Made by a program: the position numbers and the translations under genes
Notes under the pieces: model-generated
The model's input: only the letters and a program-made list of their open reading frames with translations
The model's database searches: none
Told to the model about the DNA's origin: nothing
Assembly (NCBI RefSeq): GCF_000374185.1
Contig: NZ_KB910518.1
Location: forward strand, 4,636,530 to 4,700,529
Direction: 5' to 3'
Source: Paenibacillus sp. HW567
GTDB lineage: Bacteria > Bacillota > Bacilli > Paenibacillales > Paenibacillaceae
Length of the DNA stretch: 64,000 nt
Shown here: positions 18,519 through 26,387 of the stretch, one piece after another
How positions within the stretch are numbered: position 1 is the first letter of the stretch
How the letters are laid out: each line of letters begins with the position of its first letter

Positions 18519-19331
18519 TTACTCGACCCGCACAATCCAGAGCTTCTTGCCCTGCTCCAGATATTGCCCCAGCCGTTCGCCGTCGCTTTTCTTCAGCTTC
18601 AGCTCGGGTGCGGCCACTTTGCCGGTTGAGGTGAAACGGTTGTTATTGTTGCCGTTCTCCGAATCCAGCACATCATTGTTGTCCTCGGTCCTTACATAAT
18701 TCACGGTGACACCAGTGAGGAATACCTTGCGGGCAGGCTCCTTAGGACCATCTCCAGCAGCACCACTTCCCGTTGTTGATCCCGCAGCACCGGGAGATCG
18801 GCCGCCTGCACCTGCAGAACCGTAGCCGCCAGTCCGCGCCTGATTCGCCAATTCAGCGTCAACCAGATAAATATCCACCTTGTCTCTGCTGCGCAGGGAA
18901 CCGTTGATCGCATAGATAGCGTCCTTTGGAATAGGAAAGATTCCTTCGTCCTGCTGCGGCTCCAGATCACTGACATCTACAAGAGATGCCGTCAAAATAC
19001 TGCCGTTTGTCAGATTTACATTTGTAATCTTATGCTCCACCTGGCTGATGTCCGTGATCACCCCGGAGGGGATGTCCTTGGTCTGAACGGAATCCAGATA
19101 GAGGTCACTTGGCTTCAATTCATAATTTTTTGGTAAAAAACTGCCTTCAGCCGCTTTAATCTTGACCACAGTCTGCGATAACACGTACGGTTTGAAGTAA
19201 AGATCATAGCCGAGCAATCCGCCAAAGCCGACGATCAGAATGAGAAAAGCAAACAAATAATTGCGTCTTAACAAATGTCCCCGCTGTGATGCCAAGCCTT
19301 TTACCCCCTTTGAAATGTCGTTTTTACCCAT
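18519..19331 (-). CDS. CpaB/RcpC-like SAF-domain protein, first gene of Tad-like locus A
   Basis: The protein has 270 residues from the ATG at 19331, chosen because AAGGTG lies nine bases upstream; a TTG 30 bases earlier is unsupported. A basic N-terminus is followed by a membrane segment (LFAFLILIVGFGGLLGYDL), then an SAF-type domain (NYELKPSDLYLD, VNLTNGSILTASLVDVSD), a Gly/Ala/Ser-rich insert near 185-215, and a C-terminal RcpC-like part. CpaB/RcpC proteins sit in the envelope of Tad systems. It opens the operon; about 180 bases upstream separate it from purU. Confidence 0.75.
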   Translation of the reverse strand: MGKNDISKGVKGLASQRGHLLRRNYLFAFLILIVGFGGLLGYDLYFKPYVLSQTVVKIKAAEGSFLPKNYELKPSDLYLDSVQTKDIPSGVITDISQVEHKITNVNLTNGSILTASLVDVSDLEPQQDEGIFPIPKDAIYAINGSLRSRDKVDIYLVDAELANQARTGGYGSAGAGGRSPGAAGSTTGSGAAGDGPKEPARKVFLTGVTVNYVRTEDNNDVLDSENGNNNNRFTSTGKVAAPELKLKKSDGERLGQYLEQGKKLWIVRVE

Positions 19332-19474
19332 GACAAAATACACCTTGGCCCAAAGTGCCAAAATGCCGGTAAAATGCTTTTTTACCTGTAGTAGTTGAGA
19401 AAATTATTAGATTATCAATGAGGCGGTGCAGCTTGAGGATAACTGAGGGAGCAGGCTCCCGGCTGGAGAAGGGT

Positions 19475-19530
19475 TCCGGTGAACAGCAGGCACAGTGCCG
19501 GATATGGCACGGCTGCCGATGTTCACCGGA
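19475..19530. repeat. 56-bp palindrome between locus A and purU
   Basis: Outer arms TCCGGTGAACA / TGTTCACCGGA enclose a second stem AGTGCC-GGATAT-GGCAC(G). It sits about 12 bases past the purU stop, so it may end purU transcription, but neither strand has a U tract. The rest of 19332-19542 holds no gene that I can see; a promoter for locus A is expected here but not clear. Confidence 0.7.
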
Positions 19531-19542
19531 GAATAGTCCTAT

Positions 19543-20439
19543 TTAATTAAACACAACAGTTTTGTTGTGATGGACAAGAATTCTGTCCTCAATATGCCAT
19601 TTGACCGCCCGGGCCAGTACAACCCGTTCAATCGTGCGGCCGATGCGCTTCAGCTCATTCACATCATCACTGTGGCTGACCCGCTGCACATCCTGCTCGA
19701 TGATCGGTCCGCCGTCCAGCTCTTCCGTCACATAGTGGGCGGTGGCGCCGATAATTTTCACCCCGCGCTGGTAGGCCTGGGCATACGGCTTGCCGCCTAC
19801 AAATGCCGGGAGGAACGAATGATGAATATTAATGATCCGGTGGCGGTAATGCTCTATGAACGCTGGTGAAATAATCTGCATGTACCGCGCCAAAATAATA
19901 ACGTCGATGTCAGCCCCGATAACCTCAAGCTGGCGTCGCTCCGCTTCCGCCTTCGTATCCGCTGTAACCGGGATATGATGGAACGGAATGCCGAAGGATT
20001 CAACATACGCCTGCATATCGGTATGATTGCTGACAACAAGGGCAATATCCGCATCCAGATCGCCGGCCTGCCATTGCCAGAGCAATTCAACCAGACAGTG
20101 ATCCTCTTTGGAGACAAAGATTGCCAGCCGTTTCTTGTGGCTTACACTATAAATTTGCCAGTTCATCTTAAACCGCTCAGCCACGCCGCCAAAGATAGAG
20201 CGCACTTCATCAATCCGCTCATCCAGATTAGGCAGGTCAAACTCTACTCTCATAAAAAACATTCCGCCATCCGGGTCCATAGTGTATTGATCCGACTGCA
20301 CAATGTTAGCGCCGTGCTGGTACAGAAAGTGTGATACAGCGGCGACGATTCCCGGTCCGTCCGGACAGGAAATGAGCATGCGTGCCCGGTTCGGGTATTG
20401 TCCGTTTGACGAATGATCTCTCTTTACATGTAATTCCAT
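19543..20439 (-). CDS. purU: formyltetrahydrofolate deformylase
   Basis: The 298-residue protein has an N-terminal ACT domain (ISCPDGPGIVAAVSHFL) and a C-terminal formyltransferase-like hydrolase domain with NIHHSFLPAF, GATAHYVTEELDGGPII and the catalytic Asp in ELDGGP. It hydrolyses 10-formyl-THF to THF and formate, balancing one-carbon pools and supplying formate for purine synthesis. Length and motifs are typical. The ATG follows AGAGGATT closely. It lies 47 bases after nfo on the same strand, so they may be co-transcribed without a shared pathway. Confidence 0.96.
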   Translation of the reverse strand: MELHVKRDHSSNGQYPNRARMLISCPDGPGIVAAVSHFLYQHGANIVQSDQYTMDPDGGMFFMRVEFDLPNLDERIDEVRSIFGGVAERFKMNWQIYSVSHKKRLAIFVSKEDHCLVELLWQWQAGDLDADIALVVSNHTDMQAYVESFGIPFHHIPVTADTKAEAERRQLEVIGADIDVIILARYMQIISPAFIEHYRHRIINIHHSFLPAFVGGKPYAQAYQRGVKIIGATAHYVTEELDGGPIIEQDVQRVSHSDDVNELKRIGRTIERVVLARAVKWHIEDRILVHHNKTVVFN

Positions 20440-20486
20440 AATCCTCTGTCCATCCTCTCATCTGCTAGCGCAATCTGTGGTTAAGC

Positions 20487-21614
20487 TTAAGCGTTCAGGA
20501 GCAGCTCTTTGCCTGCCAGCCATGCGATAAGCCGGTGATTGATCGCTTCCTCACTAAGCTGCGGGAAAAGCTGTGCAGCAGCAACGTTATCGTACAGACG
20601 TTCCAGCGGTTCACGCGGATCTGCCTTTTTGGCCTTGGCATCGTTCTTGAGCAGTTCCCATACATCCAGCACATACCGGCGGGGATCAAGCTCCTGCTTG
20701 GCAAAAAAGGCCTGCAGCTCCTCAACCTGCTGGAGAAACTCTGCTCCAAACCGTTCCGCCACATTGCCGCGCAGCAGGGCAATCTCCACCTCGTACATCG
20801 GGCGTACCGTCTTCGCATCCTTCCCAATCCAAGGAGTCTCCAGAATAAATGGCAGACCTGCCAGTGCTTCGTGGTGAACTACCTTGTTGATGGCCTCAAA
20901 ACCAATGTACCCTGAGCCAATTGGGGTATGGCGGTCTTTACCCGCTCCGCGCGGGTTTTTGCTGTCGTTGACATGGACAACACCCAGCCGCTTAAGGCCA
21001 ATGATCTGATCGAACTGCTGCAGCACACCATCGAGATCACCGACGATATCATATCCGGCATCATGAATGTGGCAGGTATCGAGGCAAATGGACAGCCGTT
21101 CGTTGTGCTCGACCTTGTCGATGATCGAGGCAATCTCCTCGAAGCTGCGTCCGATCTCAGTCCCTTTGCCGGCCATAGTCTCCAGAGCAATATGCACTTC
21201 GGTTTCATCTGTACCGCCAAGCACCTCATTCAGACCATCCGCAATCCGCTGCACTCCGTATTCGGCATCCTTGTCCGTGTAGGCTCCCGGATGGAGCACA
21301 ATATGCTTCACCTCAAGCGCATGCGTACGGCGGATTTCCTCCTGCAGGAAATCAACCGCCAATTGATACGTACTTTCCTTATAGGAACCCAGGTTGATGA
21401 TGTACGGAGCATGGACAATAATCTCATCCACACCATTCTCCTTCATCGCTTGCTTTCCTTCAGCGGGGTACATGGATTCAATCGGCTTACGGCGCGTATT
21501 CTGCGGCGCCCCCGTATATATCATAAATGAGGTAGAACCATATTCATTTGCTTCATTGGCCGCGCTCAGGAGACCCTTGTCCGCGCAGGACACATGTGAA
21601 CCTATTTTCAGCAT
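20487..21614 (-). CDS. nfo: endonuclease IV with C-terminal extension
   Basis: The protein has 375 residues. Residues 1 to about 280 are a complete AP endonuclease TIM barrel with metal ligands in HAPY (H68), HPGAY (H108), [27 protein letters not shown] and LETPW. It cuts DNA at abasic sites. The usual family length is about 280-300, so the last roughly 85 residues are extra; they are helical, with [12 protein letters not shown], ending [16 protein letters not shown]. The frame runs through without a break, so the extension is translated. AGAGGG precedes the ATG. Confidence 0.93.
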   Translation of the reverse strand: MLKIGSHVSCADKGLLSAANEANEYGSTSFMIYTGAPQNTRRKPIESMYPAEGKQAMKENGVDEIIVHAPYIINLGSYKESTYQLAVDFLQEEIRRTHALEVKHIVLHPGAYTDKDAEYGVQRIADGLNEVLGGTDETEVHIALETMAGKGTEIGRSFEEIASIIDKVEHNERLSICLDTCHIHDAGYDIVGDLDGVLQQFDQIIGLKRLGVVHVNDSKNPRGAGKDRHTPIGSGYIGFEAINKVVHHEALAGLPFILETPWIGKDAKTVRPMYEVEIALLRGNVAERFGAEFLQQVEELQAFFAKQELDPRRYVLDVWELLKNDAKAKKADPREPLERLYDNVAAAQLFPQLSEEAINHRLIAWLAGKELLLNA

Positions 21615-21837
21615 GCCTTTTCCCTCTTTCCTTCACGAATTAACCCCTATTCTACCGTGATCGGGAAAATAAATCTAGGCAAGCTGCTGCCGCCGTCTCT
21701 CGCTTCGCAAAACTTTGGATATGCGCTATACTTTATCTGAGAATGAAATTTGTGATAATCATCATTGTCAAAGGCGGTGTATACATGTCATTTAATCAAG
21801 CTTAAGCCTGCTGTCCACAGCACCGAGCCATTGGTTT

Positions 21838-22088
21838 ATGAACTCCATCGCATTTTGGACTTTCCTGCTGCTGGGCTGCATGTCCATCGGCGGCTATTTC
21901 ATGTTCCGCAAATTTCTCAAGGTGCTGCCGAAGGCCGATGGCAAATCGAAGCTCGACTGGCAGAATTACTGGGTGGAGCGCAGCCGTCCGCTCTGGAGCG
22001 ACGAGATGAAGGCCTTTCTGGATCAGTTGGTCAGCTTCCTTGAAAAAAAGGCATCGACTACTCTCCATACCAGCACCTGATCAAGTAA
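21838..22088 (+). pseudogene. DUF2621 (YneK-like) gene with internal deletion and frameshift
   Basis: The start (MNSIAFWTFLLLG..., MFRKFLKVLPKADGKSKLDWQ, WSDEMKAFLDQLV) matches the N-terminal half of the DUF2621 membrane proteins, which are about 140 residues long. After FLDQLV the central region is missing, and the family's C-terminal end follows at once. That end is in a different frame: a run of seven A at 22043-22049 shifts it. Read one frame over, the DNA gives FLEKKGIDYSPYQHLIK and a TAA at 22086. As it stands the open frame yields 80 residues ending in an unrelated tail at 22080. I infer roughly 55 lost codons from memory of the family length. Confidence 0.75.
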
Positions 22089-22146
22089 ACATTCCACTTC
22101 TCACAACATCATTTCAGGACCGGCCTGAACCGAAGGAGCAAACCAT

Positions 22147-23049
22147 ATGAAATACGTAATTTGCGGCGGCAGCGGCTTTATCGGGCGCAAGCTCACAGAA
22201 TACTGGCTGCAGGGCGGACATCAAGTCCTCGTTGTTGGCCGCAAGCTGCCTGAGGCCCACTCTCCCCATCCAGGCCTTAGCTGCCTCACATGGGACAATC
22301 TGGCGTCGAATCCGAAGCTCGCCGAAGGCGCTGATGCAATCGTCAACCTTGCCGGGGCCTCGCTCAGCCAACGCTGGAGCCCAAAAGGCAAGAAGGCGAT
22401 TATGCAATCCCGGCTTGAGACCGTTTCTGCGGCTGCCAAGCTGCTGAATGCACTGCAGCATAAACCCGCAGTGGTCATTCAGGCCTCCGCTGTCGCCATT
22501 TACGGCACATCGCTGACAGATGCCTTTGATGAAAGCTCTCCGGCACATGTTATGGATTTCCCTTCCGGGGTCGTGCAGGCATGGGAGAACGCTGCTGACG
22601 AAGCTTACACGGGAGTAAGGCTGGTCAAGCTGCGCACCGGAGTGGTGCTTGGCAACGAGAGCGGCGCTTTGCCCAAAATGAAGCTGCCCTACATGCTCGG
22701 CTTTGGCGGTAACATCGGAACCGGGAAGCAGTGGCTGTCCTGGATTGACATCGCCGATATAGTCCGGCTGATTGATTTCTGTGTGCAAACTCCCGGAATC
22801 GAGGGCCCGGTTAATGCAACGGCTCCGCAGCCCGTGACCAATGAGGAATTCGGCAGAATGATCGGCAAAGTATACCATCGTCCACATTGGTTCCCACTAC
22901 CAGGCTTTCTGCTTACAGCAGCCGTAGGCGAGCTGTCGGAAATCCTGCTGAAGGGTCAGCGTGTGCTCCCTGCCAAAGCGCTGGACCACGGCTTTACTTT
23001 CACCTATTCAACCCTCCAGCCGGCGCTGGAGCATTTGAGAGCGAAGTAA
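22147..23049 (+). CDS. TIGR01777-family NAD-dependent epimerase (YfcH-like)
   Basis: The 300-residue SDR-type protein has the nucleotide-binding GGSGFIGRKL at residues 7-16, NLAGASL, the ASAVAIYGT segment carrying the YG of this subfamily, and the C-terminal FPLPGFLL...GELSEILLKGQRVLP that marks TIGR01777/SDR39U1 proteins. The substrate is not established for the family. AAGGAG precedes the ATG. It is convergent with the FHA gene of locus B, with only nine bases between the two stops. Confidence 0.92.
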   Translation: MKYVICGGSGFIGRKLTEYWLQGGHQVLVVGRKLPEAHSPHPGLSCLTWDNLASNPKLAEGADAIVNLAGASLSQRWSPKGKKAIMQSRLETVSAAAKLLNALQHKPAVVIQASAVAIYGTSLTDAFDESSPAHVMDFPSGVVQAWENAADEAYTGVRLVKLRTGVVLGNESGALPKMKLPYMLGFGGNIGTGKQWLSWIDIADIVRLIDFCVQTPGIEGPVNATAPQPVTNEEFGRMIGKVYHRPHWFPLPGFLLTAAVGELSEILLKGQRVLPAKALDHGFTFTYSTLQPALEHLRAK

Positions 23050-23058
23050 CACCAAATC

Positions 23059-24744
23059 TTAGGCTGAATGGAACGTGTAGCTGCCTTTTACAATGGTGAA
23101 TTCGGCCCCTTCCGTCAGCGGATACTCCTTGTATGGAATCATTGCCTCTCCCTGAAAAAGTGTTCCGTTTCTGGAGTCCAGATCCTTCAGGATATATCCC
23201 CCTGGACCCTTGAGGATTTCGGCATGCACTCTGGATGCCCCCTCGGATTTTTCAACATACTGCGCTACCTCAGGTGAGCGGCCAATGAGAAAGCTGGGGC
23301 GGTTCAATTCGATTTTTTCCGGACTGCCGTCTTCGTCTTTCTGGACCCTTTCAAGGTATGGACCCGCCCGGCATGTTTTCTCCTTATCCCGCTCATTCTC
23401 GGAGGGCTGATTCCGTGTCAGCAGCGTCGTTGCCTCTACAGGGACTGGCATAGATGCTTTTGCAGGCTGGCTGCGTACTTCTGCATCACCTTTAGAACGT
23501 ATGGCTTGAGCACCGCCGGTAACCAGAGCATCAGGTTTCTGAGCGGCTCTTGGCGCAATCGGAGTGCCAGCTAGAGTACCAGCTACGGTACTAGTTGCAC
23601 TAGCAGGAGCTGCGACATTCCGGCCAAAATCCCATTCCAGCGCCCTATGATTCACCCATCTCTTATCCTCCGCCTCACCTTCTGCGTCTTCTTCAGCTTT
23701 GACGCTTCCAAACACCATTCGTCCGCTCCATACCAGCCAGCAGAGAACTGCGAGCGCCAGCGTCACTGCTCCACAGACCACCAGCCAAAGCGGCTTAGGA
23801 TTGTTCAAATAAAGAAACTTCCATAATAACGCGTCAACCAGAACACCACCAAGCACAACATAGGTTCTGTTCCCAGACGGTTCAGTGGAGACAGGGCTCT
23901 CGGAACCTAGTTCGTCCGCTTGCGGCTGCGGCTCCTCTTCTCTTAACCTCAGTCTCGGATAACTGTTCATCCAAGAAGCCTGACTCTGAGCTTCACCAGC
24001 CGCGTTTCCGTTGCCCAGCTCTAATTTCCCCCTCTCTGGGTTAGCCGGTTCACTCCCTGCGGATAAATTGTTCCGCTCCCGGACTCCCCCTTCTGTTGAC
24101 AAAGACACTGACGGCATGGGGAGGTTTGACGCAGGCTCAACAGCCCCCCTATACCTTGGTGCTCCGTCACCGTCTGTCAGCAGCTCCGCCAACAGCTCCT
24201 TTAACCCTGTCGGAGTGAACTCCTCTCCACCACAGTATTGCAGCAGCCTCTGCACACCATCACCGGAGAGTTCACTTACGGACGACATAAGCACCATAAT
24301 CAATGACTTCAGTGAATCTCCAGGACGCACGGCAGATTCGGCAGACAGTAGAGGGAGATAAGTGAGAAATACCTTGCCGCCGCGAAGAGGTCCTTCAATA
24401 AAAATGTAGTCCTCATGCAGCGCATACTGCTCCGCCCGAAGCATATATAGCTGTCCCTCTTCCATCCCTACAGCAATTTGCAGCAGCAGTCCGAAGAGAT
24501 CCGTCAGGCTAAGCTTTTCACTTTTCAAAAGATGGCTGAGCATTTTCCGGCGGGACAGCGAATACTCCAAGGTTACCTGCAAGTCAATTTCTCTGAGCAG
24601 CAGCCGCAGATGATGCGGAATGCCGGTATTCATCAGCATGCGGGCCTGAACCATATTGAGGTCCTCCGCACGCAATCCTTCAGATTTGCTAAGCAGCAAC
24701 GAGAACCCGTCCTGCTGCACAAAATCACGGCTCAATCCGAACAA
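23059..24744 (-). CDS. DUF6382-FHA protein, last gene of Tad locus B
   Basis: The 561-residue protein has an N-terminal DUF6382-like domain (about 1-190; LSRDFVQQDGFSLLL, MEEGQLYMLRAEQYAL), a Ser/Glu/Pro-rich low-complexity linker, one or two membrane segments near 295-340 (LWLVVCGAVTLALAVLCWLVW), a second linker and a C-terminal FHA domain (about 480-561) with LIGRSPEV, SRVHAEI and DSRNGT. FHA domains bind phosphothreonine, so it may recruit the pilus system in response to a Ser/Thr kinase. None is visible here. It follows cpaA by 15 bases. Confidence 0.88.
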   Translation of the reverse strand: MFGLSRDFVQQDGFSLLLSKSEGLRAEDLNMVQARMLMNTGIPHHLRLLLREIDLQVTLEYSLSRRKMLSHLLKSEKLSLTDLFGLLLQIAVGMEEGQLYMLRAEQYALHEDYIFIEGPLRGGKVFLTYLPLLSAESAVRPGDSLKSLIMVLMSSVSELSGDGVQRLLQYCGGEEFTPTGLKELLAELLTDGDGAPRYRGAVEPASNLPMPSVSLSTEGGVRERNNLSAGSEPANPERGKLELGNGNAAGEAQSQASWMNSYPRLRLREEEPQPQADELGSESPVSTEPSGNRTYVVLGGVLVDALLWKFLYLNNPKPLWLVVCGAVTLALAVLCWLVWSGRMVFGSVKAEEDAEGEAEDKRWVNHRALEWDFGRNVAAPASATSTVAGTLAGTPIAPRAAQKPDALVTGGAQAIRSKGDAEVRSQPAKASMPVPVEATTLLTRNQPSENERDKEKTCRAGPYLERVQKDEDGSPEKIELNRPSFLIGRSPEVAQYVEKSEGASRVHAEILKGPGGYILKDLDSRNGTLFQGEAMIPYKEYPLTEGAEFTIVKGSYTFHSA

Positions 24745-24759
24745 TAACCATCACCTCCC

Positions 24760-25278
24760 TTATAGATACAAATAAGCACAGATAAACCCTGGAACAACCG
24801 CCAGCATAAAAGGAAACCTCAACAGCTCACTGCCGTTTCCCTGCTTAAATAAACGAAGATCGCGAAGCAACAGAAATCCTGCTGTCCGGCTGATGATCCC
24901 CCTTATGCGTCTTCCGGTTTCCCGCCTGGTCAGAACAATGATCCAGCCGATCACTGCACCAAATAACACAGAATATACCGTAACCTGCAGTGTAAACAAT
25001 ATTCCCGTCCAGGCCCCGATTCCCGCAAAAAGCTTAACATCCCCAGCCCCAACCGCACCGATAAGATGCATGATCAGCAGCAGCAGGAACCCCGCAATTG
25101 CGCCGCAGAGGGAAAATAGTACGCCGTGCCACCCTTTCATCAGGCCCTGCACAAGCACTCCGGCAAGCAGCGCGGTCAGAGTGATCCAGTTCGGTATCCG
25201 CATATAGCGGATATCCGTAATTAACGCCACTGCCAGGAACGGCAGGCAGCCCCAAAATGCCCATACCGCCATTAACAT
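24760..25278 (-). CDS. cpaA: A24-family prepilin peptidase (CpaA/TadV type), locus B
   Basis: The 172-residue polytopic membrane protein has the two catalytic aspartates of the family, D22 in TDIRYMRIPN and D80 in GAGDVKLF. It lacks an N-terminal methylase domain, as CpaA/TadV enzymes do. It should cleave the leader peptides of the Flp pilin and TadE-like proteins encoded just upstream. It is the only prepilin peptidase in the window, so if locus A needs one it may depend on this gene. Confidence 0.92.
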   Translation of the reverse strand: MLMAVWAFWGCLPFLAVALITDIRYMRIPNWITLTALLAGVLVQGLMKGWHGVLFSLCGAIAGFLLLLIMHLIGAVGAGDVKLFAGIGAWTGILFTLQVTVYSVLFGAVIGWIIVLTRRETGRRIRGIISRTAGFLLLRDLRLFKQGNGSELLRFPFMLAVVPGFICAYLYL

Positions 25279-25297
25279 GCCCCTTCTTCCGCCAAAT

Positions 25298-26386
25298 TCA
25301 TTTCACTACTGTAAAAGTTGCTTCAAGCGTGGTCCCGTCGTCCAGGCGAATCACAAATGGCCATGAGCCCGGCGTAGTGTTCACTCCGATTTTCCATTCC
25401 CATTCGATATATCCGTTCGCATCTGCCTGCTTCCAGCCCAAATATTTGGCCGTACTCTGGCCGCTCTTATAGAAGATCGACAGATTGGCGGAAGCATTCG
25501 GCGGGATTTTGACCCGAATCCTGCCCTGATGATTGGCCACCCCCGGATTCGGCTTCTCCAGAATGACAATGGAACTGTTCTCCTCCTGAGCTCCTCCATC
25601 CCCGCCTTCATTACCTGTCGCGTTGGTATTTCCAATCCACAAACGTTCAACCGCACTAGCCTCCAGCACAATACTCTGATTCAGAAAAGGCACCTTCATC
25701 GGCAGCTCATAGCTCACCACCAGCCCAAAATATGGACGGGAGCCCTCCTTCAGCTCCGGTATCATCACATTGGAGACATGAATGCGGTCATATTGCAGCC
25801 AGTCCGATGCAAGATAAGGCTTCATTACAGGCTTCAGCGCTAAATCCAGCGCGGACTGTGACGCTTCCGCCTGCAGCTTCTGCAATGGAGCCTCGCCCTT
25901 CTGTACGGCAGACTTGACCCATTCATCCAGAGGCTTCGGGAGGTCTGCCACGTAGCTCTCACTCCACTGCTCAATCGACAGCCTTGGAATGCTCCAACTG
26001 CCTGAACCCGGACCTGCACCTCCAGCAGCCTCAGTATCCTTATTTCCGCCAGAACCTCCGCTCCCGGCAATACCCGAAGTTCCAGCGGCGGTACCGTCCC
26101 CCATCCCACCTGGCGCAGCCTTCCCATCATCGCCTCCATCCCCCTTTGCTCCCCATTTCTGTGCAGCAAGTGCAGCAGGGTACATGTGAGTGGAGATCAC
26201 TTTAACCGTATCCGAAGCGGTGCTCTGCAAAGCGGTGGAATATAAGGTCATCTGTACGATGAAGATTAGAAACAGTACAAACAGCAGGAACATGGGGAGA
26301 ACCATAGCAGCTTCCACTACCATGCTGCCTTCATCTTTTGCCTTCTTTCGCTTCCGGTACCGGTTCCCCACTGCGTTCACCCCCAT
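25298..26386 (-). CDS. TadE/TadG-like pseudopilin, locus B
   Basis: The 362-residue protein has a basic N-terminus, the prepilin-like KDEGSMVVEAAMVLPM near residue 17 with Glu at +5, and one membrane helix. An outer domain contains a Gly-rich low-complexity stretch near 80-125 and a beta-rich C-terminus. The signature suggests processing by the neighbouring CpaA, and the protein is probably a minor pilin. Its ATG lies one base from the stop of the preceding gene. Confidence 0.82.
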   Translation of the reverse strand: MGVNAVGNRYRKRKKAKDEGSMVVEAAMVLPMFLLFVLFLIFIVQMTLYSTALQSTASDTVKVISTHMYPAALAAQKWGAKGDGGDDGKAAPGGMGDGTAAGTSGIAGSGGSGGNKDTEAAGGAGPGSGSWSIPRLSIEQWSESYVADLPKPLDEWVKSAVQKGEAPLQKLQAEASQSALDLALKPVMKPYLASDWLQYDRIHVSNVMIPELKEGSRPYFGLVVSYELPMKVPFLNQSIVLEASAVERLWIGNTNATGNEGGDGGAQEENSSIVILEKPNPGVANHQGRIRVKIPPNASANLSIFYKSGQSTAKYLGWKQADANGYIEWEWKIGVNTTPGSWPFVIRLDDGTTLEATFTVVK

Positions 26387-26387
26387 G

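Noticed and set aside
22114-22887. 257-codon minus-strand frame opposite the epimerase gene
   Set aside because: The plus-strand product is a clear SDR enzyme with a ribosome site; the antisense frame has no features.
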